A DNA stretch of 47,706 nucleotides from a virus: the IMG/VR virus record IMGVR_UViG_3300036791_001288, positions 1-47,706 of that record; one strand, written 5' to 3'. The first letter of the stretch is position 1. Every line of letters begins with the position of its first letter. A program made the position numbers and the translations under genes. This document shows positions 39,112 through 46,548 of the stretch, in pieces. Under the pieces are notes generated by a model. It had not been told where the DNA came from. It made no database searches and saw only the letters and a list, made by a program, of their open reading frames with translations.

Positions 39112-40657
39112 GTTGTGGGATGAGCTCCGGTTCAAGTCGGACAACTCCCTATACTTTTTCACGAAGACCGTGATGAACTACCGGGATCTGACAGAGGACC
39201 TCCATCTGCCATTCTGCCTCCGGATTGAGGAGGACCTACCGCTGTTGCTCAAGGGCTACCTGATGATGCGGGGAAGTTTCAAGTCGACGATCAGGACCAA
39301 AGCGTACAGCCTTTGGGCGTACCTTCGCGATCACGAGCAGGGTATCCTCATCCTCGGGGAATCAGACACCGTCGCCAAGAAAGCACTTATCGATATCAAG
39401 TGGCACATCCTCAACAACCAGCTTCTCCGGTGGCTGTACCCTGAACTCAAGAAGGTTGACCCCGACAGCACCAAGTGGACGGATGCGGAAATCCTTCTTC
39501 CCCGTGAGGGATCCTATGATGAGCCCACTATCACCTGTGACGGAATCGGAGCCAAGAGGACCGGTTTCCACTACTCGGAAGTCATCTTTGACGACCCTAT
39601 TGGAGACAAAGCTGCAGCGAGTGAAAGTGTTATGGACGCTGCATGGGAATGGATCGAGTACAGTCGTGGTCTCCTACGAGACGCGTCTACGTCGAAAAGG
39701 ACGTTTGTGGGAACTCGATGGAAGCATGGTACGGGTGACGTATATGGACGTCTGATGGCCAAGATGCCGGAGATGCGGTGGTACATCCGCAGCGCCATCG
39801 AGAACGATAAGCCGACGTTTCCCCAGCGCCTAAGCATCTCCACCCTGGCGCAAATCCGGAACGAACAGGGTGACTATAAGTTCAACTGCCAATACATGAA
39901 TAACCCGACGGCACCGGGAGGAGCGGACTTCGAGCCGGGTTGGATCCAGGAGTATGAAGTTGCAGCCGACGGCTCCACAATCCTACCCTGTGATGGATCT
40001 CCCCCCATCAGCACGAAGGCGCTCCTCCGGATGTCGATGTACGACGTCAGCGCAGGGGGCAAAACGGCTGGGGCCGAAAACGCGATAACGTTCGCCGGCA
40101 TGGACTACCTTCGGCGTGCCTTCATTCTGACATCGTGGGCGGAGAACTGTACCATCGGCAAAGCCGTAGAGAAGTGGCATAACCTCAATGACCAGTGGCA
40201 AGCGTACCACAACCACTACGAACTTGTCGGCGCCCAGAAAGCCGTCGAGGACTTCTGCAACGAACGCTTGGGTCCTTGTCCGTATTGCGACGCTGGACAC
40301 GTCAAAGACGGCAAACTGCTGAAGGCAGCGCACCGGCGCATCAAGCCGATCGGCATAAAACCACCGGGCGGCAACATGAACAAAGAGGACCGCATACGGC
40401 TGTACGCCCAGAAACCCTTCCAAGAGAAACGCGTCTACCTGCATACATCGATGCACGCCCTCCGCTCGCAGATCATCGAGTTCCCGCATGGCACCCTCGT
40501 GGACCGCTTTGACACCCTCGCGTACCTCCTGCATCTGCTCCGCGCTCCGCTGTCAGACTCGGACATCCAGAGTCAAGTAGCAACCGAGCAAGTGGCCATG
40601 CATAAATCAAAACCGTTCATCCAGACGGAACACGACTACGGAGGCTACTCACGTTGA
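39011..40657 (+). CDS. Terminase large subunit
   Basis: A protein of up to 548 residues that pumps DNA into the prohead. The Walker A region is YLMMRGSFKSTIRTKAYSLW (~86-105) with a variant glycine loop, and Walker B is SEVIFDDPIGDKAAASES (~197-214). THE 'GTRWKHGTGDVYGRL' coupling motif follows, then a nuclease domain (SMYDVSAGGKTAGAENAI, ~346-363). The start is uncertain: GTG 39011, GTG 39041 or a later codon, because the TerS frame overlaps and no strong ribosome site stands out. Confidence 0.85.
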   Translation: MRSRGRGSRVAEQPSLTSQGKTILQIAETGKADELWDELRFKSDNSLYFFTKTVMNYRDLTEDLHLPFCLRIEEDLPLLLKGYLMMRGSFKSTIRTKAYSLWAYLRDHEQGILILGESDTVAKKALIDIKWHILNNQLLRWLYPELKKVDPDSTKWTDAEILLPREGSYDEPTITCDGIGAKRTGFHYSEVIFDDPIGDKAAASESVMDAAWEWIEYSRGLLRDASTSKRTFVGTRWKHGTGDVYGRLMAKMPEMRWYIRSAIENDKPTFPQRLSISTLAQIRNEQGDYKFNCQYMNNPTAPGGADFEPGWIQEYEVAADGSTILPCDGSPPISTKALLRMSMYDVSAGGKTAGAENAITFAGMDYLRRAFILTSWAENCTIGKAVEKWHNLNDQWQAYHNHYELVGAQKAVEDFCNERLGPCPYCDAGHVKDGKLLKAAHRRIKPIGIKPPGGNMNKEDRIRLYAQKPFQEKRVYLHTSMHALRSQIIEFPHGTLVDRFDTLAYLLHLLRAPLSDSDIQSQVATEQVAMHKSKPFIQTEHDYGGYSR

Positions 40658-40782
40658 GAGATGGACGCAGGTGCGGTGGTCAGATCCGGATTGACGGTTT
40701 TCCCTACCCGGGGTTTCCGTTCCGGGGCTCACGATCCAATACCCTGCGTCCATCTCTACATGTGAGCCTAAAAAACCCCGGG
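40657..40782 (+). ncRNA. Structured intergenic RNA/DNA element between terminase and portal
   Basis: Bases 40657-40671 and 40743-40757 are a perfect 15-bp inverted repeat closing a 71-base loop. Two sequences inside the loop pair with bases beyond the stem: GGCTCAC (40726-40732) with GTGAGCC (40762-40768), and CCCGGGGTTT (40707-40716) with AAACCCCGGG (40773-40782). These interleaved pairings imply a pseudoknot or a switch between two folds. The 184-base gap has no gene. Candidates are a packaging site, a packaging-RNA-like molecule, or an attenuator controlling the portal operon. Confidence 0.5.
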
Positions 40783-40841
40783 GAACAGCGGGGGATGGGG
40801 GCCTTATTCAACCATTAATTCAGCTCGACATTGGCGATGAC

Positions 40842-42734
40842 ATGAAGGGACAACTCGTCAAGCAGTTGACCGACGTCCTGCAGAACTGTATTACGGCTCG
40901 ATCCAACCAGATCGATTCGAAGTATACCAGGTGGATGGATAACTACTCCGCGAAGCCACTGGAGGCAGTCCGGACCACACCGTACTACCGGGCGTCGAAC
41001 TTCGTCCCGCAGCTGATCCGGATGCACACGGATATCCTCTCCGCCCGTATCTACGGTCTGATCATCGCCACCAAACCAATGTGGAATCCGAAATCGCTCA
41101 TGACCCTCGACCACGGTGCGATTGAAGCCGTCACCGAGTGGATGGACTACATCAGTAAGTTCCAGCTGAGGCTTCCCGAGGTCTTCGACATGGGGATCTT
41201 TCGTGCGTTCAAGACAGGACACCTGATGCTGAAAGGTCCCTGGGTCGAAGAAAGTATCTGGAAGGTCAAAGGCCTGTCGCCGACGGGCAAAGACTTGGAC
41301 AAAGAGGAACAAGTCACCGACTTCATGGATCTGAAACCCGTGGCGTTTGACGACATCTACATCAACCCGATCACCGTCCAGTACGCCCGGGAAGCTGAGC
41401 ACATATTCCACCGCCTTAGGATGACCAAATACCATGTCGAACAACGGAAAGCCAACAACGTATGGGACAAGGACGCCTGTGACAAAGTGCTGGGTGGACC
41501 TGATAACAATGAGGGAACTGCGAGACAGGCACAGGCAGAAGAAGCAGGCATATCACTTACGAAGGACGTTACTCGACCTTACTCCGTTTTCGAGGCGACA
41601 TTTAATTATCAACTTGAACCTGGAAGAACCTATGAGCTGGTCGTTGTATTCAACCCTAAGGTGCCAGGCAAGGATGGTTACCTCCGAGGGTACTACAACC
41701 CACTTCGATACGTGAAGAACTGTTACACCGAGATAAAATTCCTGCCACGGGAGGACTTCATCTATGGATATTCCATCCCGGAAATCCTCGAACAATCCCA
41801 AGAGGAACAAGCCCAAATTCACAACGCTCGCAGAGATAGCAACACAATTGGAAATATCCCAACTTTCAAAAAGAAAAAGTACGCAGACGTCCCCAATCCC
41901 AGTAGTGAATGGTACCCCGGTAAAGTCTTCGAACTAGACCAAATGGACGACATGGACGTCCTGAACCTTCAGGTGAACTACAACTCCATGATCGATGAAG
42001 AGAGATACCTGATGTCTCTCGCGGAGCAGTATACCGGCGTGCAGCCCCCGATGCAAGGTTACGGTTCCGGTGTCATGCAGGGTAAGCGTGGTATCTACAG
42101 CAGCCAGGGTACCTTGGCGATGCTCGCCGAGGGTAACCGTCGACTTGACATATACCTAAGCCGCTCGCGATACTCGTTTCACGATCTCGGGAACCTGATC
42201 TACCAGTCGTATAAACAATACCGGCCTGACGGAGCCGAGTTCGCAGCATGGGGAGAACGTGGTGATGCCGTCAGAAAAACCTTCAAACTCACAGAACCAA
42301 AAGGATTCCCGGGATTCTTCTTCAACCTCACTGCGTCGGATGCAGGAGCGAATAGGGAAGTTGAACGCACGAGTCTCCTTCTTATGGCTAACACAATGGG
42401 GGCGTATTACAGACAGATTACGGAGGCAGCCGGCCTGGTCACCCAGCTACCGGAAGGTCACCCCCTCCGCCAGGTCCTCGTCGCCGTCCTTGATGGAGCT
42501 AAGGACCTCGCCAACCGGCTTCTCTTTGCATTTGACGTCGGCGATCGCAAACAGCTCGTGCCCGACGTGCGCCAGCTACTGGGAGCTAGCGGTAAAGACA
42601 TTGCTGCATCCGTTGACAGAACAGGACTGCCAGGCTCTGACCAGACTCTTTCAATCGACCGACTTCGAAATCTTTCGCAAAGTATTACAAATCAGCCGAG
42701 CGGAGGTCTCGCGACGCCTGGCGGAGGAAGATGA
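40842..42734 (+). CDS. Portal protein
   Basis: This 630-residue protein starts MKGQLVKQLTDVLQNCITAR. It has the portal-like wing/stem pattern: an N-terminal helical region with RTTPYYRASNFVPQLIRMHTD, FRAFKTGHLMLKGPWVE, a stretch AEHIFHRLRMTKYHVEQR, and the clip region LPREDFIYGYSIPEILEQSQ followed by helices EEQAQIHNARRDSN. Length fits podovirus portals with a barrel. No strong ribosome site precedes ATG 40842; the frame is open upstream without an ATG. Confidence 0.8.
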   Translation: MKGQLVKQLTDVLQNCITARSNQIDSKYTRWMDNYSAKPLEAVRTTPYYRASNFVPQLIRMHTDILSARIYGLIIATKPMWNPKSLMTLDHGAIEAVTEWMDYISKFQLRLPEVFDMGIFRAFKTGHLMLKGPWVEESIWKVKGLSPTGKDLDKEEQVTDFMDLKPVAFDDIYINPITVQYAREAEHIFHRLRMTKYHVEQRKANNVWDKDACDKVLGGPDNNEGTARQAQAEEAGISLTKDVTRPYSVFEATFNYQLEPGRTYELVVVFNPKVPGKDGYLRGYYNPLRYVKNCYTEIKFLPREDFIYGYSIPEILEQSQEEQAQIHNARRDSNTIGNIPTFKKKKYADVPNPSSEWYPGKVFELDQMDDMDVLNLQVNYNSMIDEERYLMSLAEQYTGVQPPMQGYGSGVMQGKRGIYSSQGTLAMLAEGNRRLDIYLSRSRYSFHDLGNLIYQSYKQYRPDGAEFAAWGERGDAVRKTFKLTEPKGFPGFFFNLTASDAGANREVERTSLLLMANTMGAYYRQITEAAGLVTQLPEGHPLRQVLVAVLDGAKDLANRLLFAFDVGDRKQLVPDVRQLLGASGKDIAASVDRTGLPGSDQTLSIDRLRNLSQSITNQPSGGLATPGGGR

Positions 42735-42897
42735 TCCGCTGGAGACGATCCGGTGGCAGGGTGACATGCGACGCATACGAATCATCGAATGCTTGCCGAT
42801 AGAGGTACAAGGGATTCTCGCTGCGTTTGTCGAGCAGGACAAACGTAACAGGGAGCTACAGCGGGAAAAGGAGAAACGCGCAAATGAAGTACGGTAG
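42601..42897 (+). CDS. Small helical protein overlapping the portal end
   Basis: This ~98-residue frame overlaps the last ~134 bases of the portal gene and continues 163 bases past it. It contains DCQALTRLFQSTDFEIFRKVL, then helical RRLAEEDDPLETIRWQG and a charged tail. Small proteins of this type follow the portal in many podoviruses. The start is uncertain (TTG 42601 proposed; no strong ribosome site). Confidence 0.55.
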   Translation: MLHPLTEQDCQALTRLFQSTDFEIFRKVLQISRAEVSRRLAEEDDPLETIRWQGDMRRIRIIECLPIEVQGILAAFVEQDKRNRELQREKEKRANEVR

Positions 42898-43639
42898 ACT
42901 ATTTCCAAGGTTGTACTTTTCATCGACGCCTGTCTTCGGCGAAGCAGATCGGATAGCAGCCGGCGGCGGTGGTGGTGATGACGGCGTTCCAGCGGAGCTC
43001 AAGGGGAAGACTCCGGCGGAGATCGCTCGTTACTACCAGAACCGGGAGACGATGCTACGGGCTGAGCTAACACCGAAGCCTCCTCCACCGAAAAAGGACG
43101 AGCCACCTCCGGATCCCACCGCGGCTGAATTCTGGAATGATCCAGCCAAATCGACGCAGCGCATGATGGCGAAGGCGTTGACGAAAGAGGAGTTCGAACG
43201 TCTGGCCGGGAGTCTCCGCCCGTCGATGATTTGGGCGGCGAAGGAACAATGTAGGCAAACCCATGCGGACTTCGACCGCATCAAGGTCGAAATCGATCAG
43301 TTAATGAAGAACGTTCCCGAGTGGCAGCAGACCGACCCCGTCATGTGGGAAACAACATACACATATGCAAAAGGTCAAGCTCACGATCGGCTTGCGGCAG
43401 AGGACCGGGCGAAGCCACCTGTGCAGCAGACATCTGAACGTGTACAGCCAGGGAGTGTCAACGCACCTCCGGATGTCAACCTGAACACCGTTACTCTGCC
43501 CGGCCTGCTGCCGAAGCATACCGCCGCTCACGTCGCCGACAACCTTGGCGTCTCGCATGATCAATACCGCAAAGCGGCAAAAGAACTTGAAGGGGATGGA
43601 CGCCTGCCCCTGACGTACGACACCCGGGGGAAGCGATGA
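42884..43639 (+). CDS. Scaffolding protein
   Basis: This 251-residue protein starts MKYGRLFPRLYFSSTPVFGE (AAGGAG ~11 bases before ATG 42884). A Gly-rich then Pro-rich segment (PKPPPPKKDEPPPDP) leads into helical, charged sequence. Composition and position between portal and capsid genes fit a scaffold. It overlaps the upstream small gene by 14 bases. Confidence 0.6.
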   Translation: MKYGRLFPRLYFSSTPVFGEADRIAAGGGGGDDGVPAELKGKTPAEIARYYQNRETMLRAELTPKPPPPKKDEPPPDPTAAEFWNDPAKSTQRMMAKALTKEEFERLAGSLRPSMIWAAKEQCRQTHADFDRIKVEIDQLMKNVPEWQQTDPVMWETTYTYAKGQAHDRLAAEDRAKPPVQQTSERVQPGSVNAPPDVNLNTVTLPGLLPKHTAAHVADNLGVSHDQYRKAAKELEGDGRLPLTYDTRGKR

Positions 43640-44085
43640 GCACTAAGCCTCCAATTACACCAGTTTCCGCACCACCACAAGCTAAGTTAACCGACGATCA
43701 AAAGCGACAGCGTTTCGCCGAGATACGTCAACGCATGAGTAGGAGTCAAATCGAGGTAACCCCGCCTCCGGGCAAAGTAGGTTATTGGGCACCGTTGGAC
43801 GACACACGGGAGATGGGCCGGCTCAGCTGGCTCGGATTCTCAATCGTTCACGACGACCCGAAGAACCGAGCTTGGCAGGCAAACGGCGCTAAAGAAGACG
43901 GAACCTACGTGATCGGAGACGTCATCCTGATGGAAATCGACAGGGAGACCTACGAATTCATCCAGGGTGAATACATCCAGACGCATGAAGCTATGCTCAA
44001 GAATACGAAGGCCACCTTCATCTCCGACGCTGAGGCCGCCGGGGTACCTGCGTTTGAAGTCGCCAAACGAGGCGCTTCTAGATAG
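43636..44085 (+). CDS. Hypothetical virion/assembly protein
   Basis: This 149-residue protein has a helical N-terminus (KRQRFAEIRQRMSRSQIEVT) and then a beta-alpha part (GRLSWLGFSIVHDDPKNRAW; YVIGDVILMEIDRETYEF). It is coupled to the scaffold gene by a four-base overlap. Proteins of this type lie between scaffold and capsid genes in related podoviruses. Unknown role. Confidence 0.55.
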   Translation: MSTKPPITPVSAPPQAKLTDDQKRQRFAEIRQRMSRSQIEVTPPPGKVGYWAPLDDTREMGRLSWLGFSIVHDDPKNRAWQANGAKEDGTYVIGDVILMEIDRETYEFIQGEYIQTHEAMLKNTKATFISDAEAAGVPAFEVAKRGASR

Positions 44086-44094
44086 GAGAGCAAC

Positions 44095-44709
44095 TTGGCT
44101 GCTAGCAGCAACGTAGCTCGTCCGATCTACCCCTACCAGATTCGTAATAATGCGTCTGGCGTAGCTCAGGGAGATCGGAAGCTTGAAAAATCCGGACAAG
44201 CGTTCTTGCAGGGTACCCCCGTGCAAGTCGACGTCGCTGGTGCCACAGGGTTCCTCATCGCATGCCCTGCTATGACATCCGCGGCAACGGCGATCATCGC
44301 GGGATTCTCCCAAGAACAAGGTCATAACCTAGCTGTCTCTGGTGTCGGCAAGACCCTCACCACAGGACAAATTCCTCCCAACCAACCAGCTGCTGTTGTC
44401 CAGCCCATCGGCGCACCGATTAGTGACGGTACATGCGGTCTGTGGGTCGCCGACGACACGTCGCTGTTCATCGCTGTCTACGGTGACTCCACCACTGCTG
44501 CCAACGCTGTCCTAGCCCAAGTTCAGGTCAACTCCATCAGGGGCTTGGTCAAAGACGCTGGCAACAACTTCTGGTACGTCGCTAACGACATCACAACTAC
44601 AGCGGCTGGCGCTTGCGTCGAAATCCTGTTCCTGGTCGACCCAATCGGCACCCTTAACGGACGCGTAGCAATTCGCGTCACGCACGCTGCTCAGCAGCAG
44701 AACACGTAA
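44095..44709 (+). CDS. Capsid decoration/cement-like protein
   Basis: This 204-residue protein starts at TTG 44095 with AGGAG six bases upstream. It is a beta-rich, Ala/Thr/Gly-rich protein directly before the major capsid gene, the usual place for head decoration proteins. No specific motif was seen. Confidence 0.55.
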   Translation: MAASSNVARPIYPYQIRNNASGVAQGDRKLEKSGQAFLQGTPVQVDVAGATGFLIACPAMTSAATAIIAGFSQEQGHNLAVSGVGKTLTTGQIPPNQPAAVVQPIGAPISDGTCGLWVADDTSLFIAVYGDSTTAANAVLAQVQVNSIRGLVKDAGNNFWYVANDITTTAAGACVEILFLVDPIGTLNGRVAIRVTHAAQQQNT

Positions 44710-44724
44710 GGAGACTGAACACAC

Positions 44725-45630
44725 ATGGCTTCCACACGTGGTGCGTTTTCCCAACTGTTGGCCCCAGGCTTGTTCTCGGTCATCTATGAAGACCTCGAGA
44801 TGCATCCGGAAGAGTACAGTCAACTGTTCAACATCTATCCTTCGGAACAAGCGTATGAGGAAGACCAACTTATCGCTGGTCTTGGTGCTGTTCCAACCAA
44901 GCCCGAAGGCACACCGATCTCCCTTGACGAACCGATTCAGGGCGGCAGCTTGCGTTACACGCATATTTCATATGGCTTGGGCTTTCAAGTCACACGTGAG
45001 ATGTGGGATGACGACAAGTACGGGATCATGCGAAGGGTCAGTCAGGACTTTGCGGGGTCTATCCGGCAGACGGTCGAAGCGGCATTTGCCGGCGTCCTCA
45101 TCAACGGCTTTACCACGACGACGACAATCGACGGAGCCGTCCTCTTTGCCAACGTTACGGGCGGCGGTCACCCTCTTTTGGGTGGTGGCTCCTATCCAAA
45201 TCGTTCGGCTACCGATATCGCGTTCTCAGTGACAGGTCTCCAAGAGCTGACACTGCTGTTCGAAAAGATGGTCAACGAGCGTGGCTTGCTGAAGCGTACT
45301 ATGCCAGAGCAAGTTTGGATCCCTCCCGACATCCAGTTCAAAGCGGGGGAGATCCTCCACAGCGCGTACAAGCCGTACACCGGCACGAACGAAATCAACG
45401 TGATGCAAGGGCGTTTCACCCCCTACGTCAACCACTTCCTTACGAACCCGACACAGTGGTTCATGACCGCCGCGAAGCGCGGCCACACGCTTAAGGGCTA
45501 CTGGCGTACACAGCCGCAATTCGACAGCCAGGACGACTTCATGACCAAGGGCGCGTCATTTAGCGTCTTCTTCCGCTTTAGCGCCGGGGTCACATACTGG
45601 CACGGAGTCTGCGGCTCCAACGGAGCCTAA
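44725..45630 (+). CDS. Major capsid protein
   Basis: This 301-residue protein with AAGGAG upstream of ATG has the HK97-type layout seen in Mu gpT-like capsids: an N-terminal arm, an E-loop region (GGSLRYTHISYGLGFQVTREM, ~74-94), a spine helix (FAGSIRQTVEAAFAGVLING) and the P/A-domain (KRTMPEQVWIPPDIQFKAGE). Its place after decoration and scaffold genes supports it as the shell protein. Confidence 0.8.
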   Translation: MASTRGAFSQLLAPGLFSVIYEDLEMHPEEYSQLFNIYPSEQAYEEDQLIAGLGAVPTKPEGTPISLDEPIQGGSLRYTHISYGLGFQVTREMWDDDKYGIMRRVSQDFAGSIRQTVEAAFAGVLINGFTTTTTIDGAVLFANVTGGGHPLLGGGSYPNRSATDIAFSVTGLQELTLLFEKMVNERGLLKRTMPEQVWIPPDIQFKAGEILHSAYKPYTGTNEINVMQGRFTPYVNHFLTNPTQWFMTAAKRGHTLKGYWRTQPQFDSQDDFMTKGASFSVFFRFSAGVTYWHGVCGSNGA

Positions 45631-45631
45631 C

Positions 45632-46198
45632 GTGCCTACACTACCTACCAACCTCGTTCCGAAGGGGGCCAACGTTCCAAACGGTTGGCCCTTCGACTCT
45701 TCGAAGTTCTGGTTTGACCCTACTCCGACAGCGTATCCAGACGGCGTCGTTTCCAGCGGGGTGATGCAATCAGCGATCTGCGTCATCCTGACTTCAGCTC
45801 AGCTGCTGAACTTGCAAAACGTCGCCGTGCAGTTGGTCAGCGCTCCGGGCTTGGTCGACAAGGGCTTCGGGTCTGCCTTGGCGCTGTTCCCCACGAATAT
45901 GGTTCTGCAGTACCGATTCGGTGGCACAGCGTACACGGTTGCCGCTACCTCGGCGTTTCAAATCGAGTATAGCGGCCAGACCACCAACCTCATTTCGGCA
46001 GCTGCCACCGGGCTTGTTGACCAAGCTGTGAACGAAGTGGTCAACATCGGTGTACCAGCGGTATCCGGCAATTTGGCCCAAACAGTGGTTGCCAATTTGG
46101 GGTTGGAAGTAAAACTGGCAGGCACGACTCCGTCGCTGACTCTGGGCAACGGTACAGTTGCCCTGTTCCTACAGTTTGACATCATGGTGTTGCAGTAA
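45632..46198 (+). CDS. Virion structural protein
   Basis: This 188-residue protein starts at GTG 45632 (GGAG six bases before). It is beta-rich: VILTSAQLLNLQNVAVQLVSAPGL, then ALFPTNMVLQYRFGG and a hydrophobic end. The 'S/T-A-Q-L...L...V-L-V-x-A-P-G' motif recurs in phage structural proteins of unknown fold. It is two bases from the capsid stop. Confidence 0.6.
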   Translation: MPTLPTNLVPKGANVPNGWPFDSSKFWFDPTPTAYPDGVVSSGVMQSAICVILTSAQLLNLQNVAVQLVSAPGLVDKGFGSALALFPTNMVLQYRFGGTAYTVAATSAFQIEYSGQTTNLISAAATGLVDQAVNEVVNIGVPAVSGNLAQTVVANLGLEVKLAGTTPSLTLGNGTVALFLQFDIMVLQ

Positions 46199-46203
46199 CG
46201 GAA

Positions 46204-46237
46204 GGGTGAATGTAAGATCAGAGGCTTACATTCACCT
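46204..46237 (+). terminator. 12-bp perfect hairpin
   Basis: 46205-46216 and 46225-46236 are perfectly complementary with an eight-base loop, extended by one G-U pair. It sits between a structural gene and the next start. No U-tract follows, so it may be a partial terminator or an mRNA stabiliser that separates capsid from tail-fibre expression. Confidence 0.5.
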
Positions 46238-46257
46238 ACCGCTTTAGAGGAGATATC

Positions 46258-46542
46258 ATGCCACCACAGTTGAGTGCAAATCCGTTAAAAGTAGCTAGCG
46301 CGGATGCATTACCGGTGACTGTTCACCTGGGCTCGATGAAGGTCCGGCACATCGAGTGGTACAACTATGTCGCTGCTACAGCGGGTGCCGTCATCACGGA
46401 TCAGAACGGTAACGACATCGCGCGGTTCGCCCCGGAGTCCGCGACGGACCTAGAGCTGAAGAAGACGGGCAACATCGGCTACGTTACCGGCCTGGTCGTA
46501 GTATCGATCTCAAGCGGTGAAGTCGCAATCTTTTTCGAATGA
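46258..46542 (+). CDS. Small virion protein
   Basis: This 94-residue protein has AGAGGAG before ATG. It is a small beta protein (LPVTVHLGSMKVRHIEWYNY; GYVTGLVVVSISSGEVAIFF) without Cys, likely a minor tail or head part. It precedes the signal-peptide tail fibre. Confidence 0.55.
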   Translation: MPPQLSANPLKVASADALPVTVHLGSMKVRHIEWYNYVAATAGAVITDQNGNDIARFAPESATDLELKKTGNIGYVTGLVVVSISSGEVAIFFE

Positions 46543-46548
46543 GGACTT

